From positions 2,286,469 to 2,350,468 of the forward strand of contig OZ024735.1 in the NCBI GenBank assembly GCA_964016875.1: a DNA stretch of 64,000 nucleotides, in the 5' to 3' direction. The notes beneath the pieces were generated by a model. It did no database searches and was not told the origin of the DNA. It saw nothing but the letters and a program-made list of their open reading frames with translations. The stretch comes from Fallopia convolvulus. Taxonomy: Eukaryota > Streptophyta > Magnoliopsida > Caryophyllales > Polygonaceae. This document shows, one piece after another, positions 56,927 to 64,000 of the stretch. The first letter of the stretch is position 1, and each line of letters starts with the position of its first letter. The translations under genes were made by a program, and so were the position numbers.

Positions 56927-57759
56927 TCTATTGCTCTACCAGAAAAGCTAGGAGACCCAGGGAGATTTGCCGTAACAATTGGCATAGGCGACCACAAATT
57001 CAAGGCTCCATGTGATTTGGGGCTCTATGTGATTTGGGAGCCAGTGCTAGTTTACTCCCTCTTTCAATCTGGTCAAAATCCAACATGGGACCACTGGAGC
57101 CAATTAACATGCGGTTATACATGGCAGATGGCTCTTGTATCAAACCAACAGGAGTTATAGAAGACTTTCCGGTTCAAATGGGCAAATTCTTTGTTCCAAA
57201 TGATTTCATAGTTATGGCAATGCCCGAAGACCCGATAGTTCCTATTATCTTGGGGAGACCGTTCCTCGCCACAACTGGAGCCATAATTGATGTTAGGAGG
57301 GGAATCCTAACTTTCGAAATTGGGGATGAGGTGATGGAATTCCGGTTCAAACAGTCAATGAAGGAGACCGATAGAGCCGAAGTCAAGATGCTTTACACCC
57401 ACAATGAGATTATCGAATGTGGGGACCCTGTTTGAAGATTGGTGTCGAATGATGAATTCTCCGGTCAAAGATGGGCTGAGATAGCCCCTGCAACTTCGGT
57501 AACGAATCTCCCAACTTCAGTATCGATTCTCTTGGCAGAAGGAACAAGTTCGTTAACGACTCTACCAGCATCGTTAACGACCCTGGCCGAAGACAATGAA
57601 ATTTCAGCATTTGAATACCTTGAAGAGGTGTTGAAGACGGAGCCAGAAGAACCGATTCTCATTCCAGTTGAAAATTCTCCAACACTTAAACCTCTTCCGG
57701 ACTCTCTCATGTATGAATTTCTTGGTCCTAAATCTACTTTTTTATCAATACTAAATTAA
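56927..57759 (+). pseudogene. Athila-type protease and protease-RT linker
   Basis: The protease homology starts near 56980 (FAVTIGIGDHKFKAPCDLG), is shifted by a 17-bp duplication (57011-57021 repeated at 57028-57038), then gives GASASLLPLSIWSKS and IPIILGRPFLATTGAIIDV-like blocks. The catalytic stretch is D-L-G, as in other Athila elements. The linker at 57496-57580 contains four palindrome units, read as SVTN/SLTT. It ends at 57757-57759. Confidence 0.85.
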
Positions 57760-59225
57760 AAGATGAGGAAGTAGAGAAACTGCTGAATGTGCTTAGGATG
57801 CATAGAAAAGCCATAGGCTACTCCCTAGATGATATTACTGGCATATCCCCTTCTCCTTGCATGCATAGGACATACATGGAGGATAATCATAAACCCACTA
57901 TAGAGCATCAACGTAGGTTAAATCCTAACATGAAGGATGTGGTCAAAAAGGAAATCATTAAATTACTTGATGTTGGGATCATATTTCCTATATTGGACAG
58001 CCAATGGGTGAGTTCGGTCCATGTAGTTCCAAAAAAAGGGGGAATGACTGTCATAGAAAATGAAAAGGGAGAGCTTATTCCAATAGGACCACTACTAGTT
58101 GGAGGATGTGCATTGATTATAGGAAGCTTAATAGTGCTACTAGAAAAGATCATTTTCCGCTTCCTTTCATTGATCAAGTGTTAGAACGCTTAGCCCAGCA
58201 TGATTATTTCTGTTATTTGGATGGCTATAGCAGTTTTTGGCAGATTCCCATTCATCCTGATGATCAGGAGAAGACTACCTTTACATGTCCCTATGGGACT
58301 TTTGCTTATAAAAGAATGCTATTCGGGCTTTGCAATGCCCCCGCCACCTTTCAAAGGTGTATGATGGCCATTTTTTCAGATATGATAGAGGAGATTGTAG
58401 AGGTCTTTATGGATGATTTTTCTGTTTATGGTTATTCATTTGATACTTGTCTTGCTAACCTTGCACGTGTGCTTAAAAGATGTAAAGAAACCAATCTTGT
58501 GTTAAACTGGGAAAAATGCCATTTCATGGTTCAAGAGGGGATAGTATTAGGACATCTTGTCTCTAAGAGAGGGATAGAAGTAGATAAAGCAAAAATTTAG
58601 CTTATTGAAAAACTACTTCCTCCCTCTTTTGTAAAAGACATTAGGAGTTTCCTAGGGCATGCCGGTTTTTATAGACGCTTTATTCAGGATTTTTCTAAGA
58701 TAGCTAAACCTTTTACTAACCTACTAATGAAAGATGTAGTGTTTGATCTGTCTCCAGAATGTCTTGAAGCATTTTACAGGTTAAGAGCAGCCCTCGTGTC
58801 CGCCCCTATTATGTAGTCCCCGGATTGGACACTACCCTTTGAGATTATGTGCGAAGCTAGCGACTATGCGGTCGGTGCAGTCTTGGGACAACGTAAGGAT
58901 AAGAAGCTCCACGCCATCTACTACGCCAGTAAGACGCTGGATGAGGCGTAGAGTAAGTACACCACAACGGAGAAGGAATTCCTTGTTGTGGTATTTGCTT
59001 TTGAAAAATTCCGGTCCTATCTTGTTGGATCAAAAGTGATTGTTTATACTGACCATGAGGCTGTTAGATATCTAATGGCCAAAAAGGATGCCAAGCCTAG
59101 ATTGCTTCGTTGGATGCTCTTACTGCAGGAATTTGATCATGAAATAAGAGATAAGAAAGGAGCAGAAAACCTAGTGGCAAATCACTTATCCAGATTGCCG
59201 ATTGAGCATATCACCAAATCCAACA
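57760..59225 (+). pseudogene. Athila-type reverse transcriptase and RNase H
   Basis: RT blocks: SPCMHRTYMEDNHKPTIEHQ, LLDVGIIFPILDSQWVSSVH, then a frameshift near 58090. CIDYRKLNSATRKDHFPLPF, YFCYLDGYSSFWQIPI, FGLCNAPATFQRCM and the catalytic VFMDDFSVYG (58405-58434) follow. RNase H follows (CEASDYAVGAVLGQ, KSKVIVYTDHEAVRYLM-like blocks, then LVANHLSRL). In-frame TAG codons at 58598-58600, 58814-58816 and 58949-58951 interrupt it. Confidence 0.92.
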
Positions 59226-59500
59226 ATGAAGTGCCAATAAATGATTCCAAACCAGACGAACACCTCATGCTGAACGAGGTCGAACTCAACAAGACCCTCG
59301 TCATCGACCCCTTCAGGGTCGTTAACGAGGCACCGAGGCTGGAACGCATAGATCACAAAAGTAAAGACCCAAAGTGCATCGACAAAACAGTCAAGCAGTT
59401 CATTACTATGCCACGGGAGGTCTTCACCGAGGATAATATTACAGCTCCAGGGTCGTTAACGACCCACACATGTTCAGTGACGACCTAGTCAGGTAAGATT
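59226..59500 (+). other. RNase H-integrase linker with palindrome units
   Basis: It continues the pol frame and is hydrophilic. Units at 59298 and 59319 read VIDPFRVVNEAPR. Those at 59453 and 59474 are in another frame (SLTT, SVTT). It ends at TAG near 59488. Confidence 0.75.
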
Positions 59501-60890
59501 TCTCAACCGAAACTCATTCAATTCGATTCAATCCCTTCCTCGTCTGCTGCTTCTACTTCTTCTAAATCAATTCATGCTATTAGAGGGTCAAAACCCCTTG
59601 GTTTGTGGATTTTGCTAACTATCTTGTAGGAGGCGTAATCCCCGAGGGACTAACCCCATAAAAGAAAAAGAAGTTCCTCCACGATGTAAAACAGTACTAT
59701 TGGGATGATCCTTACTTGTTCAAGCAAGGAAGTGATCACCTCTGTAGACGATGTATCCCAGAAGAGGAGATAGAGAACATGATCTGTAAATGTCACACAC
59801 TTCCTACCGGCGGCCATGCAAAAGGATTCAAAACCACGGCGAAGATTCTTCAAAGTGGTCTCTACTGGCCAACCATGTTTAAAGATGTACAGGCTTATGT
59901 GACAGCATGTGATGAATGCCAACGCTCGGGCAACATCACTTGGATACATGAGAACCCGCTGACCGGGATACTAGAGGTCGAGTTATTCGACGTATGGGGC
60001 ATAGACTTCATGGGACCTTTACCTGCATCGGGCCCCTACAAGTACATCCTAGTAGCGGTCGATTATGTCTCTAAGTGGGTGGAGGCCGTTGCTACAAGGA
60101 CCAACGACGCTAAAACCGTGGCCAAGTTTATTAAGACTAACATTTTTCCCAGGTTTGGTGTTCCAAGAGTCCTCAATAGTGATGGTGGATCTCATTTCAT
60201 TGAGCGGAGCTTTGAAGCACTTTTGGCTAAGTATGGGGTATCACACCGGGTGGCAACACCATATCATCCCCAAACTAGTGGCCAAGTTGAAGTTTCAAAC
60301 AGGTAGATAAAGAGCATATTAGAAAAGACTATGTCCCGCTCTAGGAAGGATTGGTCTTCTAAATTGGATGACGCTCTATGGGCATATAGGACGGCATACA
60401 AGACACCTCTACGCACCACTCCTTATAATCTAGTGTATCGCAAGGCATGCCATTTACCGGTCGAGATGGACCATAAAGCATTATGGGCTCTTAAGGAGCT
60501 CAACATGAACCTCGACAGCCGGAGCAAAACGATTCATGGACTTGCAAGCATTAGAGGAGCTGAGGCTTAAGGCGTACGAAAATGCTGAAATCTATAAAGA
60601 GCGCACCAAGCGGTGGCACGACCAGAAGCTAGTGCCCAAAACCTATGAGGTTGGCAATAAGGTACTACTTTTCAACTCTAGGCTCCGTTTATTTCCAGGG
60701 AAGCTAAGGACAAGATGGAGCGGGCCATTCGTGGTTCATCACATATATCCCCACGGTGCGGTAGAGTTGATCGATAACCAAGGCCCAATCTTCAAAGTTA
60801 ATGGCCACCGATTGAAAACGTTTCATGAGCAAACCGACCCGGATGAAAAGATTAGAGTCACCATGGCTCTTACAACGTCGGACTAGCCAA
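59501..60890 (+). pseudogene. Athila-type integrase
   Basis: The zinc finger is intact (CKCHTLPTGGHAKG, then CDECQRSG). The core has WGIDFMGPLP, LNSDGGSHFIE and SGQVEVSNR, supplying D, D and E. A TAG follows at 60304-60306. Then come WSSKLDDALWAYRTAYKTPL and NLVYRKACHLPVEMDHKA. A frameshift near 60535-60570 leads to the C-terminal frame (KAYENAEIYKERTKRWHD, KVLLFNSRLRLFPGKL, WSGPFVV). It ends at about 60886. Confidence 0.92.
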
Positions 60891-62101
60891 GGTAAGTACG
60901 TTGGGATGACGACGTTAAAAATAGCGCTTACGGGAGGCAACCCGGTTTTTAGTATAGTTTAGATTTTCTTCTTTTCTTCTTTTTTTTTCTATCTTTCTTT
61001 TAGTTTTTTTTTAGTTTAGAAGTAGAGAGATAGAATAGTTTCAAGCTAACAAGATGCAGGAGTTGGGCTCGTAAATTACTCGAAAAAGAGCTACGGCGGC
61101 TCGTTAACGACCAACCCAAGGTTGTTAACGACCCTGTTTGGCGAACCGATTTCGGAAACAGGCATGTAAGAAATTTTAACCTAATATATCTTCTATCTTT
61201 ACCTATGTGACGCCTCTCTTATCCCTTCCCCTACCTCTAGCCTTCTCCTATAAAACCCTTCCAACACTCTCAAAAATTCTACTCCAAACCTCTCAAGCCA
61301 AAGCTTAAACTCTCAAAAAAATTCCACCGGTATTTCCTCACCACCGATCGGAAATCTCATCACCACCGAGCCTCGGAGTCCCATCCTAGTTAACGAGACC
61401 GTCGCCCTTGATTTGTTTACCGGCGAGGATCTTGACTCGTTAACCACCCGAAATTTTCAATTCTCGTTCTTCAATTTTTCGGTCCAACGGTATGATTTCT
61501 AAAACCCTAACTCTCTACTTGGTGTGATTCATGATTTTTAGGGTAGGAAGTTCATATCTTGTTCTTGTTTGAAGCACTTGAGTTGCATGCCTATTATTGC
61601 TTAACGATCCTATTGCTTCAATGTTGGTGTTTGATCTTGATTTATATTGGTTTGTTCTTGCTCGATCTCCATTGAAATTTGATTAAGGAAAAGCATGAAC
61701 TACCTTGTTCCTAAATTTAGTTTGATCTTCACCATGTGATTTATTTGGGCAATTTTGGCATGTTCGGGACGGGTAATAGGGCAAGTATGGGGTGCATATA
61801 CCCGATTGTGTACTTTATGTGGGATTTTGTTCGATGCATGTTTGTTTTGGTGGGAATCTTGGAGTAATTAGTACTCGGATATTTTGACTGGTTTTCGACC
61901 AGGCTCGTTAATGACCTGCCCAGGTTCGTTAACGACCCTGCGTATTATCAAGCCTAAAAAATCAGTCCAGATCTGTTACCGACCCCGGTTGGGTCGTTAA
62001 CGAGGCATCCCGAAAGATATTTCAAGACCAAGTATGGGGTCTCTTGTCTATTGATTTGTGTGGATCTTATCTTGAAAAAGTCGTATTGTTTGTAGGTCAA
62101 C
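60891..62101 (+). other. Pol-to-3'ORF spacer with palindrome pairs
   Basis: No coding frame of note. It holds TCGTTAACGA units at 61101/61122, 61387, 61437, 61905/61926 and 61973/61994. A possible leader (CT/A-rich, 61250-61400) with TATAAAACCC at 61249-61258 may be an internal promoter for the 3' ORF. Confidence 0.6.
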
Positions 62102-63670
62102 ATGGAACGTTCAAGCCGAGCTGCAACCCGAGCCCAAAAGAAGAAGAGGACTCAACGGTCCCCATCTCCACCCCGCATGGACAACGTGATCTTGCGCACT
62201 CAAGGACAAGCGGACCGATACAATGCCATATTAGACGAGGACCACTACACTTGGTGGTTCTCGAGGTCGAGTGCTAAGCAATTGAGGATCTATGACGATG
62301 TTAAAAAGGCCTTTTCTATTCTCGGCGTGCCTTACTTGTTGAAGAAAGAAACGGTACCACACTTTCCGGCTCTCACATCCGAGTTCCTAGCCACCCTCGA
62401 GACAAGTTTCCCGACGAAGATTTCGTCCGGACGGATCAGATTCAGGCTTGGCAATGTCAGTCACGAGTATACAATGGCGGAGTTCAATGGTATTCTTGAG
62501 CTCCCAAATCATTCTCGAGATTACAGTCTCAAGGACTACAAGGTGACAAAGACTTGGAGCTATATCACCGGGGAAGTAGAGCCTTCCGCTGCAACACTAT
62601 CCGGGGCAAGCATCATCAACCCCATTTTCCAGATCATTCTACGAGTCCTAGCTGCTACCTTTTGGCCTAAGAGAGAGTTGAACGGGCCGACAAGGATGGA
62701 AGTTGCATGCCTCCGCACCATCCTTTTTTAGGAGCCAGCCCCATTGAACTTGGGGTATGAATGGCTATATTATGTTGAGAAGTCAATCAAGTCAAAGGAA
62801 GTATGGTGAGGGAATTTGGTTAGTCTCTTGGCAACCAATCTTGGAGTTGATCTATCTCGCTACACGCCATACCACGCCCAACTGCTCAACAGAAACTATT
62901 GGTTTAGCTATAGCATTTTCATTCAAACCGAGGGAGGGTTTATTACCAAAGTTCAAGGCCAAGATGTTATCCCTACCCTTAGCAAAATAGAGCTACTATA
63001 CGTACCAAATTGGTACGAGGCGTGGACGGGCCATGCATTCCCGTTAGAAGAAAAGTCGCAGGATGAGCCTTCGCTTAGGCCATGTGTGTCTCGGTTCGAG
63101 AGAGATGAGGATGCTATGGATGAAGATGATGGTGTTAACGAGGCAGCTACTGAGGCTACTTCCGAGGTTGCCACTGAAGAGCTCGACCTAGGAGATGATG
63201 ACCTCGACACTGAAATTCTGGGCAACAATATCTTCGTTAACGAGCCCGCCAGGGTCGTTAACGACCACTTCGAGACTTCTACCGATGTTGCTATCGAGGC
63301 TCACAGCTTCGGTAACGACCCCCCCCACCTCCCTGTCGAGCCGCATTCTTATGGTATCATGCCTTACAACCCGGTACTTTTTCAACACCACTTCCAGCCC
63401 CACTACCCACCACCTCCTCAGCCCGAGTACACTAGATCGAGTATCCCGCCTCCATGGGCAGAAGATCTTTCATCTCAGATGCAACAACTTAACCTTCAGC
63501 AGACACATATTCATCGGAGGATGGATAGATGGGAGAGTGTCTATTCTGCTCGCATGTCATTCGAGGATGCGAGGCACCATCAGAGGGAGATGGATGATGT
63601 AGAGCGTTGGAGGACGATGTATGAGTTTATGGGGAACTTTGAGCGTCAGTGTCCACCACCTGGGCGCTAA
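62102..63670 (+). pseudogene. Athila-type 3' ORF (env-like position)
   Basis: ATG 62102 opens a basic start (MERSSRAATRAQKKKRTQR). It continues with WWFSRSSAKQLRIYDDVKKA and EFLATLETSFPTKISSGRIR, the kind of conserved protein found in the 3' gene of Athila elements and related to the ATHILA ORF-1 family. TAG 62729-62731 and a frameshift near 62810 break it. The remainder (62816-63670) has YHAQLLNRNYWFSYSIF, a long acidic region with palindrome-encoded VNEPARVVNDH, a Pro-rich part and a coiled C-terminus. No clear transmembrane segment is seen. Function unknown. Confidence 0.78.
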
Positions 63671-64000
63671 TTTAGTCTGAAGAGTTGTTTTCTTTTCTGC
63701 TTTCAAGATCTTGTAAGTTTTTCTTTTTCATTTTCTTTTGTTTTATTTCCTTTTCCTCTTCTTATTTTTATTACAGTGGGGACACTGTAATTTTATGTAT
63801 GGGGTGGGAAAGGGTAGAAAGTTAGTGTCTTGTTTGTTTTGTGTCTTTTATGTTTTGAGTAGTTGTTTGTTTCATAAAAATCAAAAATCGAAAAAATTGA
63901 AAATTTCTTTTGAAAATTTCAAAAAAAAAGAGTTTTAGAATTGATAGATACCCTTTTCTTAATGGTTCTATGATAGTAGTTGCTAGCATGATCATGTAAT
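63671..64000 (+). other. 3' untranslated region of Athila-type element
   Basis: A pyrimidine-rich stretch is followed by GTGGGGACACTGTAATTTTA (about 63776-63795) and GGGGTGGGAAAGGG, as in the 3' ends of many plant gypsy elements. The 3' LTR is beyond the window. Confidence 0.65.

Larger units (their letters stand above)
53293..64000 (+). mobile_element. Athila-type Ty3/gypsy element, right end outside window
   Basis: The 5' LTR is about 1.5 kb (53293-54811), followed by a primer site of the tRNA-Asp style used by Athila elements. Gag, protease, RT, RNase H and integrase follow in gypsy order. Then comes a long untranslated stretch and a 3' ORF (62102-63670) in the position of the Athila env-like gene. 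TCGTTAACGA palindromes occur throughout. Many TAG stops in pol make this copy inactive. It inserted into copia no. 3, so it is younger than that element. Confidence 0.92.

Overview
This window is nuclear DNA from a flowering plant, almost certainly a eudicot. It is built almost entirely of nested transposable elements. The evidence is Ty1/copia, Tat-type and Athila-type Ty3/gypsy and L1-type LINE coding domains of plant type, MULE-like DNA transposons, fold-back MITEs, and a plastid ndhJ fragment carried inside a LINE. I cannot name the species. I see no intact conserved host gene. The only host-gene candidates are a 74-codon membrane peptide (23083-23307), one possible terminal exon (1909-1995, minus) and a short two-exon frame (23974-23983 plus 36813-36982).

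Layout. 1-1692: 3' end of an L1-type LINE (+). 1909-2532: a possible exon and a Ty3 protease scrap. 2606-9027: a Ty1/copia element (+) lacking reverse transcriptase, whose 3' LTR is split by a 1.5 kb non-autonomous MULE (7113-8621, perfect 9-bp target duplication). 9643-13975: a complete non-autonomous LTR retrotransposon. 14828-19634: a Ty1/copia element on the minus strand with initiator-Met primer site, decayed frames and 5-bp target duplication. 19867-22575: two fold-back MITEs. 23083-23307: the small membrane peptide. 24297-36370: a Tat-type Ty3/gypsy element with most of gag and protease deleted, a solo LTR nested in its pol, a 43-bp minisatellite and an antisense spliced gene. It lies between the two exons of the short split frame. 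36376-38960: an AT-rich, GAATAA-rich element body. 39088-45450: a full-length L1 LINE (-) with a 16-bp target duplication, split by about 0.75 kb of organellar DNA. 46257-49203: a decayed reverse transcriptase with zinc fingers and a C-terminal domain resembling a restriction-like endonuclease. 50022-53292: 5' half of a third Ty1/copia element, cut by an Athila-type element (53293 to beyond the window end).

The most interesting signal is not a gene. The Athila-type element carries at least 13 exact copies, and many variants, of the 10-bp palindrome TCGTTAACGA. They are arranged as pairs or triplets repeating every 21 bp, in the LTR, in each inter-domain linker of the polyprotein, in the 3' untranslated region and in the 3' ORF. 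The motif is read in more than one frame, so it is kept or spread as DNA rather than as protein. Other elements here each have their own dense short motif: GTTCAT in the MULE, GAATAA around 36.4-38.7 kb, GGGAAC dyads in the non-autonomous LTR element, and ACCTCG in the Tat element. The closest known precedent is the VANC protein/motif anti-silencing system of VANDAL MULEs. Whether LTR elements here use something similar is inference.
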